Shown: one piece after another, positions 17,084 through 23,436 of the stretch
Layout of the letters: each line of letters starts with the position of its first letter
How positions within the stretch are numbered: the stretch's first letter is position 1
Origin: Dictyobacter aurantiacus
GTDB lineage: Bacteria; Chloroflexota; Ktedonobacteria; Ktedonobacterales; Ktedonobacteraceae
Assembly: GCF_003967515.1 (NCBI RefSeq)
Contig: NZ_BIFQ01000001.1
Coordinates: 4,030,001 to 4,094,000 of the forward strand
Direction: 5' to 3'
Length of the DNA stretch: 64,000 nt
Notes under the pieces: generated by a model
Told to the model about the DNA's origin: nothing
The model's database searches: none
The model's input: only the letters and a program-made list of their open reading frames with translations
Made by a program: the position numbers and the translations under genes

Positions 17084-18426
17084 GACCGGAGGCTTGTGGT
17101 TACAACTGAACTCCACCGCAACTCGGCATACCTTTGCAGGCGTGCCGCTTTGGCTTCTTTGTCCGCTGCATCAGGGATGGTTGACAAACATCCCGTCCTG
17201 ATCCAGTCCTGCCGGATCAAGAGCGTTCTCAACGTGATATTGCGAGCACCAATCAGATCAGCATGCAGGGTGTACCCACATCTCTTGTTCTGGCAGACAA
17301 AGCGTAACCCTTTGCGCGGGCGGTTCTCATCGGCTGTATGCCCACACATCGGGCACGCCTTTGAAGTGTAATCGGCGTCCACCTTGATTGTCAGGGAACC
17401 CGCAAGCGCGGCTTTGTAGCTGATGAGATTGTGTACCTCGGCAAAAGACCATTGCGAGTAGACCCGATTGGCTTTCCGTGCCTGAGGTGAAACCGGCTCA
17501 GTGCCTTTGCCACTCTTCTTGCGTTTGCGTTTCTTGCGTTTTGTGCGCTCCCTGATATCCGTGAGGTTCTCCAGCCCGATGAGGGCGTGTGGATGCTGCA
17601 TGATGATCTGTTGGGCGATGCAATGGTTGGCCTGCTGCTTTAACCGTCTCTCTCGTTGCTCAATGCGCCGTAAGCGGCGTTTCGCGCCACGAGTGCCTTT
17701 CTGCTGCAAGCGTTTGCGTAATCGTGCGTAATGGTTGGCTTGGTGTCTGGTGCGTTTGCCTGGGTGAAAGCTGGCTTTGCCTGTGGACGTTGAAGTGACG
17801 GCGAGATAGCGAATACCGACGTCCACGCCGACCACCCTGGCAAGCTGTGCAGGGGTGGGGTCAGGGAGACCAATGGTCAAGGACACGAGCAGATAGAGCT
17901 GCTTCTTCTGCCGGTCATACCACAGTTTCGCGTCTCCGATGGTGGCCCCTTCTCGAATGAGTGCCAGATGTTTGTCGTAGCCCTGGTAGGGAAGGCTGAT
18001 CCGTCCGTTCAAGGTTCCGAGGCTGACCCGACTGTCACACTGAAAGGTGTAATCGCGCTCATAGGTGTACTGGACCGTGGGAGAACTGTAGTGCGGGGGC
18101 TGGTCCAGGCCCTTGAAGCGTTTTTTCGTGATCTTGGCAAGGCGATGCGCGCTATTCTTTTTGCATTTTGTCCACAGCCCTTTGTAGGTTGCTGCCACCT
18201 GCCGTTCGACGCTACAGGCCAGTTGCGAGGGAAGATGATAGCGAGTACGAAGCTCGGTATACATCCCTTTGTGCAATGTCGTCACACTGCTGGTTTTGCC
18301 GTGCTCAAAAGCGTACAGACTCACCGCATTGAGCGCATCACGATAGACCAATTGCGTTTGACGTAAGGCGGCAAACTGCTCTGGTGTCGTGGTGAGCTTG
18401 AGTTTGGCGGTGATGATCTGTTTCAT
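17065..18426 (-). CDS. tnpB: IS200/IS605-family TnpB RNA-guided nuclease
   Basis: A 453-residue OrfB/TnpB. The three RuvC catalytic acids are visible: D in VVGVDVGIRYLA, E in ALIGLENLTDIRE and D in LHADLIGARN. A zinc-ribbon with CPMCG and CxxxxCG follows the second motif. A Lys/Arg-rich stretch (RTKRKKRKRKKSGKG) precedes it. TnpB proteins are guided by an RNA that overlaps the tnpB 3' end and cut DNA at the flank of the element. ATG 18426 is chosen over the upstream ATG 18465 because GGAGAA lies just before it and the protein then begins at the usual MKQIITAKLKL. The gene looks intact, unlike the nearby tnpA. Confidence 0.92.
   Translation of the reverse strand: MKQIITAKLKLTTTPEQFAALRQTQLVYRDALNAVSLYAFEHGKTSSVTTLHKGMYTELRTRYHLPSQLACSVERQVAATYKGLWTKCKKNSAHRLAKITKKRFKGLDQPPHYSSPTVQYTYERDYTFQCDSRVSLGTLNGRISLPYQGYDKHLALIREGATIGDAKLWYDRQKKQLYLLVSLTIGLPDPTPAQLARVVGVDVGIRYLAVTSTSTGKASFHPGKRTRHQANHYARLRKRLQQKGTRGAKRRLRRIEQRERRLKQQANHCIAQQIIMQHPHALIGLENLTDIRERTKRKKRKRKKSGKGTEPVSPQARKANRVYSQWSFAEVHNLISYKAALAGSLTIKVDADYTSKACPMCGHTADENRPRKGLRFVCQNKRCGYTLHADLIGARNITLRTLLIRQDWIRTGCLSTIPDAADKEAKAARLQRYAELRWSSVVTTSLRSQTGDR
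17072..17090. repeat. Hairpin at tnpB 3' end / element right end
   Basis: CTCCGGTC-TGA-GACCGGAG, an eight-bp perfect stem. It overlaps the last codons of tnpB (reverse) and the stop codon of the quinone oxidoreductase-like gene (forward). Such stems mark the right end of IS200/IS605 elements and the 3' part of the guide RNA, which would continue leftward into host sequence. Confidence 0.6.
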
Positions 18427-18602
18427 GCTCTTCTCCAAGATCAGAGGGACGGGAGCGTTTGCCATTCCTCTGAATGTGATACTGATGTGCTCTCTAAAGC
18501 TATTCCTACCGTGCAGGTTGCTTCCGGTAATTCGACAACGCGTTTGTGACGATACTCACGTCCCTGCTGACTCTTTGCCAGAAGCGGGCCGCTCATATAT
18601 CC

Positions 18603-18848
18603 TCAGAAGGATCCCAGGATGTTGATGGGGTTCTTGAACGTCATGCGGTCAACTCGGTAGCTGCCTTTGCCGTCTTCATCAAGAACAGACGCAACCACTT
18701 CAAGGGTGTTTATCTGGTGGGCAACATAGGGATATTCGTACTTGCTGTCATCGAAATACATGCTCCGTCCATTGGAAAAAGAGGTCCGAAACGTCTCGTT
18801 GTCCAGGTGCAGGGTGATGGTTCTCCACTGGATCTGTTCTGGTGCCAT
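18603..18848 (-). CDS. Hypothetical protein between tnpA and tnpB, 81 aa
   Basis: Unrecognised. ATG 18848 is preceded by GGAG at good distance and gives 81 residues, acidic and beta-rich by look, no membrane segment. The same frame is open without a stop back to the TAG that ends tnpA, so it is also the in-frame continuation of tnpA. A 104-codon open stretch after a tnpA stop is longer than expected by chance and longer than the normal tail of a TnpA. It might be cargo, a remnant of a host gene, or part of an extended protein if the TAG is read through. Confidence 0.45.
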   Translation of the reverse strand: MAPEQIQWRTITLHLDNETFRTSFSNGRSMYFDDSKYEYPYVAHQINTLEVVASVLDEDGKGSYRVDRMTFKNPINILGSF

Positions 18849-18923
18849 GTGCAAGCTCCGGTTTTCTAGGAAACGGGAAACAATCCAAGACGCCGATATT
18901 TCTTCTTCCTGACCCAATTTGAT

Positions 18924-19307
18924 CTATGTGAACACACTATCATCTCTACTCATATCTCCCACCCTGCCTCCAGAGGAGGATCGAGACCAGAAGACACCGC
19001 CCCATACGTGTTTCTTCACTTCAGGAAACCGTTGAAACACTCGACGGGCGGTGATACCTGTGAGTGTATGAGCAATCGCAGAAGGCGCGACTGATGGAGG
19101 TGCTGAGAGAAAAAGATGCACATGGTCAGGCTGGATATGCCCTGCCCCAATGGACCAGCCTTGTTGAGCACAGATCCGACGGATTTCTTGTTCGAGAAAC
19201 GTGGCAATCGTGCCAACAAGACTCTTTTTGCGGTATGTGGGGCACCAGACAAAGTGGTACGCCAACGTGTCGGTGACGTGTTTGGTGTGCTGCGCATCCA
19301 TACACAT
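18924..19307 (-). CDS. tnpA: IS200-type Y1 transposase TnpA, probably inactive
   Basis: Single-strand transposase of the HUH/Y1 type, 127 codons. The N-terminal TLAYHFVWCPTYRKK and the HUH metal site in QPDHVHLFLSAPP are well kept. Downstream, the usual aromatic-containing WSRSYFVGxVG-type stretch reads WSRSSSGGRVG, and the frame ends with SVFT-TAG-IKLGQ where family members have a tyrosine followed by I and a nearby Q. The catalytic tyrosine codon therefore seems to have become TAG. Without it the protein could not cut DNA. TATACT lies close to the ATG and no clear ribosome site is seen, so the message may be leaderless. The alignment is from memory of the family. Confidence 0.8.
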   Translation of the reverse strand: MCMDAQHTKHVTDTLAYHFVWCPTYRKKSLVGTIATFLEQEIRRICAQQGWSIGAGHIQPDHVHLFLSAPPSVAPSAIAHTLTGITARRVFQRFPEVKKHVWGGVFWSRSSSGGRVGDMSRDDSVFT

Positions 19308-19348
19308 CAGTATACCAGATGTTCTCGCTTTTCTGTCTTCCCTTGTGG

Positions 19349-19391
19349 GGCCGCCTTACCCCTAGATGAATCGTAGGGGGATCCGGCGGCC
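19349..19391. repeat. Imperfect hairpin upstream of tnpA (possible left end)
   Basis: Outer stem GGCCGCC (19349-19355) with GGCGGCC (19385-19391) and inner stem ACCCCTA with TAGGGG. It lies just outside tnpA, where the left-end hairpin of an IS200/IS605 element would be. The exact end of the element is not clear. Confidence 0.45.
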
Positions 19392-19535
19392 TGAATCATG
19401 AAGATTCCCGCTAGGCTGCTGTCCTTTCTGTTTTAAAGCCTGATTCAGCATTATTTGAGGACATACAATTCCTGTGGAAAATCAGGTAGAATATGCACAT
19501 ATCTAGTACTGTAAGAAGCGAGTGTATTTATTTTT

Positions 19536-20660
19536 ATGGATGAAAAGCAGGAAATTAAGGATGGCGGGCGGCCCCGTATTCAGGTCGCTGATTGTGCCTT
19601 TGTGCAAGTCGCCGAGGGCCAGGATTATGTAGTGTATCAGACGTGCGAACCACGTGCGCTTGCCGATATCGCGATCGATCTTTTTCTCGAGCACGTCCTT
19701 GATAAAGGATGGTGGGGAGGTATCCGGCTGAATGGCCGTTTTGCTATGCAACTGAAGCTGGACCCGCGGACTCTTTTCCCTAACGCAGAGATTGCACTAT
19801 CGGCCACCGAAGAATTCCTTGCCAGGGAACACAATGTGCGTGAAGCTTTCAATGAAATGAAAGAGCAAAAACAAAGCCGGCTCACCTTTTATCATGTCCC
19901 TCCCCGGCCTGCCGACGTAGATCCCGTGCGCTACTTTTCTCCTCCGGTGCTAGAGGTGAGCGGGATCATGTTTACCCTGTATCATCTTACGAACACCGAG
20001 GCCGCCTATCGATCCTGGGAACGCAGACAGATAGCCGGAACTATTACCGGCCTGAGATTGGCGCATGTCTATGGCAAAGGGTGGCAAGCCTTCTTACGTT
20101 TTTCGGATACACAGAGCGTGATGTTTGAGCCGGCGGTTGATCAGTTATTCCTCACGCCGGAGCATGCGCTGGAAACGTTATTTGCGTGTTGTGATGAGGA
20201 GGAGCGTATACGCGACCTCGTTCAACAGCTTGGATCTGTCGATCCACAGGCTACCGTGGTTATCACTCGTGATAGTGTGCCGGAGGTGACTGTTCGCTCC
20301 CCAATGCGGATCGGTAATACCGATTATATCTGGCAAAGGCAGATGAGCCAGGGACAGCTCTACCAGGCCAAACAGACCACACGGGTCAATTTCCATAAAG
20401 TTTATATCCAGTTGATAGAGACCTGGAGCAAGGGATGGCTTGCCGGGGTGCACTTCCGCGATGTCTCGGATATCTATTTTGAAAAGGATAAAGACGTTGG
20501 ATTTGCGACCCCGGAGGAAGCCGTCGCCGCGGCCCGCAGCTTTATTGCGTTAAAAACAGAGGGCTGGCGCATGCTGTACCATGCTCATAATGAAAGGATC
20601 GCCCTGCAATGTAGGATTGGTCGGTATGATCAGATCATATCGATTAGCCAGGAAGGATAG
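19536..20660 (+). CDS. Hypothetical protein with three internal repeats
   Basis: Unrecognised soluble protein of 374 residues. It appears to be three diverged copies of a module of about 80-110 residues. Each has an aromatic pattern near its start, a KGW-type block (DKGWWGGIRL about residue 56, GKGWQAFLRF about 181, SKGWLAGVHF about 305), then a phenylalanine-rich strand, and closes with a TPEEA/TPEHA/SATEE helix (about 89, 209, 332). No catalytic motif, signal peptide or membrane helix is seen. The spacing suggests a repeat scaffold or ligand binder. Start at the only early ATG; ribosome site weak. It precedes a small XRE regulator. Confidence 0.65.
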   Translation: MDEKQEIKDGGRPRIQVADCAFVQVAEGQDYVVYQTCEPRALADIAIDLFLEHVLDKGWWGGIRLNGRFAMQLKLDPRTLFPNAEIALSATEEFLAREHNVREAFNEMKEQKQSRLTFYHVPPRPADVDPVRYFSPPVLEVSGIMFTLYHLTNTEAAYRSWERRQIAGTITGLRLAHVYGKGWQAFLRFSDTQSVMFEPAVDQLFLTPEHALETLFACCDEEERIRDLVQQLGSVDPQATVVITRDSVPEVTVRSPMRIGNTDYIWQRQMSQGQLYQAKQTTRVNFHKVYIQLIETWSKGWLAGVHFRDVSDIYFEKDKDVGFATPEEAVAAARSFIALKTEGWRMLYHAHNERIALQCRIGRYDQIISISQEG

Positions 20661-20869
20661 AATCGGCCGTAGGCTGTGGGTGGAATATTTTATGGGATCT
20701 TAATGATGACCATGAAGTGGTTGAACGTGTGGTATATCGTGCATTACTTGATACACATGTTAGAATATATGTATGAGTATAGAATGTGTATAGTGATATT
20801 GGGTTGTATAAATGTTTTATAGTGGTTGTTATGGTATTTGCGAATGCATATTCTTAGAGGAAGAGGAAT

Positions 20870-21124
20870 GTGTCGGGTATGAAAAAAACAACACAGGCAG
20901 TACCAAATATGTTATTGAGGAATGCACGTATAAGTCTTGGTTTAACTCAAGAAGAGGTAGCGGATAAGATTGGAGCTTCCCATCCGTTTCTTGTGAACCG
21001 GTGGGAGAGAGGCATTGCCTCTCCGAGCCCTCGCTATCTTCGACAACTGGTAAAGTTTTTTGAGAAAAAGCCAGAGGAACTGGGTTATTGTCTGAAGGAT
21101 TCTAAAGCAAAAAAGCATATATAG
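20870..21124 (+). CDS. XRE-family helix-turn-helix regulator
   Basis: Small DNA-binding protein, 84 residues from GTG 20870 or 81 from ATG 20879. The HTH_3 domain fills it: LLRNARISLGLTQEEVADKI for the first helices, SHPFLVNRWERGIASPSPRY for the recognition helix, and a closing LRQLVKFFEKKPEEL. No effector domain. AGAGGAAGAGG lies right before the GTG. The upstream gap of about 210 bases is very AT-rich and carries TATAG-type boxes; the gene is followed by a perfect long palindrome that should end transcription. Target unknown. Confidence 0.85.
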   Translation: MSGMKKTTQAVPNMLLRNARISLGLTQEEVADKIGASHPFLVNRWERGIASPSPRYLRQLVKFFEKKPEELGYCLKDSKAKKHI

Positions 21125-21146
21125 CTGTGTCGAGGGCCCACTACAC

Positions 21147-21209
21147 AACGACCGGTGGCGCGGGGTCTCCAGAACTGGCAGTTCTGGAGACCCCGCGCCA
21201 CCGGTCGTT
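21147..21209. terminator. Very long perfect hairpin after XRE gene
   Basis: Perfect 31-bp inverted repeat (21147-21177 with 21179-21209) with almost no loop, GC-rich, followed by TTTT when read with the last bases. It can act as a strong terminator for the XRE gene. Its length and perfection go beyond a usual terminator and could reflect a mobile palindrome. Confidence 0.7.
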
Positions 21210-21312
21210 TTCAGAATCTGCTTCCATATATGCGATTTCTTCGTGTTACAAGTAACCTTATATCGTGTTATTTGTAGGAGTCGCATGGTAGCGCATCTTT
21301 TTAAGGATGAGC

Positions 21313-21363
21313 AAAGGTGCTAGCCCCACCATGTACGTTTGGATGGGGGTGAGCAGCACCTTT
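21313..21363 (+). promoter_or_regulatory. Structured leader hairpin before prsW-like gene
   Basis: Stem AAAGGTGC (21313-21320) with GCACCTTT (21356-21363), enclosing a second stem CCCCACCAT with ATGGGGGTG. It ends about 25 bases before the ATG at 21389, so it would be in the 5' leader. No T run follows, so an mRNA control or stability element is more likely than a terminator. It matches no riboswitch I recognise. Confidence 0.45.
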
Positions 21364-21388
21364 ATCTGGTGTATGGAGATATGGATTT

Positions 21389-22279
21389 ATGAATCAAAAT
21401 GCGTTTAATCCGCAGACCGGCTATTATATGACACAGGGGCGGCGTGGTTGCCTCTCTACCTTTCTGATTGGCCTCCTGCTCTTTGTAGCGACGGCACTGG
21501 TATTGATCTTCACAGGAAATCCCAACCTGTATCCAACCGTGATCATCATTGGCAACTTCCTCATTCCCATCGTGTTTGTTGTCTTTTTATACGATCACCA
21601 GCACCTGAGCTCCTTGAGTCCAGAGACAATCGGGCGCAGCTTTGGTGTTGGAGGCATTCTCGGCGTGTTGGGAGCCTCCATTCTGGAGACAGTCCTGCTG
21701 CCCCGACCTGCTACCCCTGGCCAGGGTCTGACCTTTTCGTCCGCGCTGCTGGTGGGGTTGATCGAAGAGGGTTGTAAGATTATCGCCGTCATCATCCTGG
21801 CCCGGCGCATGCGGCCGCGCTCACAGATCGATGGACTGTTGCTGGGGGCGGCGGTTGGCATGGGCTTTGCCGCCTTTGAGAGCACCGGGTATGCCTTTAC
21901 CGCTTTTCTGGCCAGCCAGGGACATCTTACCGCGTCGCTCTTCTCGACTGTCCTGCGTGGGCTACTGGCCCCCTTTGGTCATGGAACCTGGACGGCCATT
22001 CTGGGTGCTGTTTTATTCCGCCAGAGCCAGGGAGGGCGTTTCCGCATTACTTTCCCGGTCATTCTAACCTACCTGTTTGTCTCTGTTCTCCATGGTCTAT
22101 GGGACGGCTTCCCGCTCTTTCTCTTTCCCTTCGTTGTCGATGTCTCCGGAATTAACGTGCCGCTGGCAACGATCATCATCGGTGTGATCGGTGTGGTGAT
22201 TTTGACCCTGCTTTACCAGGGGGCGATCCGCCAGCGTATCCTGACCGGTCAACTACCACCTTTGAATAAGATGCCGTGA
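21389..22279 (+). CDS. PrsW-family intramembrane metalloprotease
   Basis: A 296-residue membrane protein with seven to eight hydrophobic segments (about residues 22-45, 50-68, 85-103, 115-135, 150-172, 183-205, 220-245, 258-280). The PrsW/abortive-infection-like motifs are present inside the helices: EEGCK (residue about 130), GFAAFES, FGHGTWTA and HGLWDG. PrsW in Bacillus clips an anti-sigma factor by site-1 cleavage; no such partner is nearby, so the substrate is unknown. A structured leader precedes the gene and an imperfect hairpin follows it. Confidence 0.85.
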   Translation: MNQNAFNPQTGYYMTQGRRGCLSTFLIGLLLFVATALVLIFTGNPNLYPTVIIIGNFLIPIVFVVFLYDHQHLSSLSPETIGRSFGVGGILGVLGASILETVLLPRPATPGQGLTFSSALLVGLIEEGCKIIAVIILARRMRPRSQIDGLLLGAAVGMGFAAFESTGYAFTAFLASQGHLTASLFSTVLRGLLAPFGHGTWTAILGAVLFRQSQGGRFRITFPVILTYLFVSVLHGLWDGFPLFLFPFVVDVSGINVPLATIIIGVIGVVILTLLYQGAIRQRILTGQLPPLNKMP

Positions 22280-22608
22280 ATATGTTTTACTTTACCGCCA
22301 GTCATTGTGGTGACGGGGGCTCTATGACCACAATGGTTGGCGGTGAACATAGTGGAATCGCACTGAGATATTCAAGGTAGCCTCAATGGCTCTGGCCAAC
22401 CATTGTTGTTAGAGACATTTTTTTGTAGTGTGCATGTGACCAAAAGGAGACAGAGCGGTGGTGGAAGGGATTATGGCCGGGTAACAAAGTCGCTCTGGCT
22501 GGTATGCGGAAAAGGGCCGCCCGATTTTGTAAGCCATCCAACGGCGCTAAAGGCTAGTGGGAGGCGCAGCCGTGTCGGTACTAGCAGCTACTACGTTGCC
22601 AGGGCGGC
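22280..22608. other. Intergenic region with hairpin and partial repeat
   Basis: Imperfect hairpin 22291-22311 with 22327-22347 (arms rich in CCGCCA...CATTGTGGT, two adjacent mismatches) just after the PrsW-like gene, likely its terminator. One arm sequence (GCCAACCATTGTTGT) recurs at about 22396-22410. A forward 85-codon frame (22403-22660) has no convincing start or domain and overlaps the end of the convergent gene. Confidence 0.45.
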
Positions 22609-23238
22609 TCATCTTGCCAGGCGAATAATCTGCAGCCGCTGCAGTGTTTGTAGCATTTGAGAGACCTCTCCTGGCTCCAGTCCCAGCGCCACAATCAGTG
22701 CCTCTACGGAACGTCGACCATCGATGAGAAAAATGAGCTGACGATACGTGCGCGGAAGCCCATTTTTCTCGATGATACCAACGGCCTTGACCACTGACAT
22801 GGTTGCGCTGGGAATAGCCGTCAGGGAGAGCAATGGACCTGATGGTACCTCGCTCATTCGCTCGGGGAGGGGATGGATGCCACTGTTTCGCTCAGGGAGA
22901 GGATGGATGCCGCTGGTAAGGGGAGCCGACTGTGTTCTGATTGGTCCTGTATCGGGTCCAGGCAGCGATTGGCGCAGAGGAGTTGTCGATGTATGAAAGA
23001 TAAAGAAGCATTGGCTCCAGGTGCTTAGTATTGCAAAGGCCTGTGGTCCCTGATATTGTCCAAGGCGTGCCGCAACGACCTGCCCATTCACAAAGGCAAT
23101 GGAACCTGTTTCGGTGTATGGAGTGTTCCCTCGGCTAACCTGTAGCTCTCCTGTTCTACGCTCGGTTTGTAACACCCTGATGATGTTTGCCAGGCTATGT
23201 GTTATTCTTACTTGCTGCTGTGACACATGCTTCTCCAC
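22609..23238 (-). CDS. PATAN/DUF4388-like signalling protein
   Basis: A 209-residue soluble protein. Residues about 12-90 resemble the PATAN (DUF4388) fold: ANIIRVLQTERRTGELQVSR, GSIAFVNGQVVAARLGQYQG. Residues about 105-130 are a low-complexity linker with a nine-residue tandem repeat (SGIHPLPER twice), and the last 60 residues are a small winged-helix-like domain (DGRRSVEALIVALGLEPGEV). PATAN domains are common in gliding or twitching control and near chemoreceptors, and this gene lies 200 bases downstream of a chemoreceptor on the same strand. The start is a GTG with a weak ribosome site; an internal start is possible. Confidence 0.65.
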   Translation of the reverse strand: MEKHVSQQQVRITHSLANIIRVLQTERRTGELQVSRGNTPYTETGSIAFVNGQVVAARLGQYQGPQAFAILSTWSQCFFIFHTSTTPLRQSLPGPDTGPIRTQSAPLTSGIHPLPERNSGIHPLPERMSEVPSGPLLSLTAIPSATMSVVKAVGIIEKNGLPRTYRQLIFLIDGRRSVEALIVALGLEPGEVSQMLQTLQRLQIIRLAR

Positions 23239-23321
23239 ATTATCATATTTTTATTTGAAGGTTTATTCACTCGTGTATTGGTTTGTTGGCGCGCAATAGT
23301 CCACCCTTATAGGAGATGCCG

Positions 23322-23363
23322 CCTGTGATATTATCCGGCATTGCAGTATGATAATATCACAGG
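23322..23363. terminator. Hairpin downstream of chemoreceptor gene
   Basis: Fourteen-bp perfect stem (CCTGTGATATTATC at 23322-23335 with its complement at 23350-23363). A T7-8 run follows eight bases later on the forward strand, but the transcript expected here runs the other way, so for the chemoreceptor message it is a plain stem that may stop or stabilise the RNA. Confidence 0.5.
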
Positions 23364-23436
23364 TTGTGCTTTTTTTCTTGCTACAAATGTTCTATTGACT
23401 GTAAGCAACTTATCGCCGCGTGCCAGTATTCTCTGG

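Noticed and set aside
17065..19391. Cas12-type CRISPR locus
   Set aside because: The nuclease has TnpB features and an adjacent IS200-type tnpA; no repeat-spacer array or cas genes are present.
22403..22660. Forward 85-codon frame after the PrsW-like gene
   Set aside because: Overlaps a hairpin and partial repeat and the 3' end of the convergent PATAN-like gene; no domain.
22860..22930. Short direct repeats as a CRISPR array
   Set aside because: Only two units, in frame inside a gene, with no spacers.
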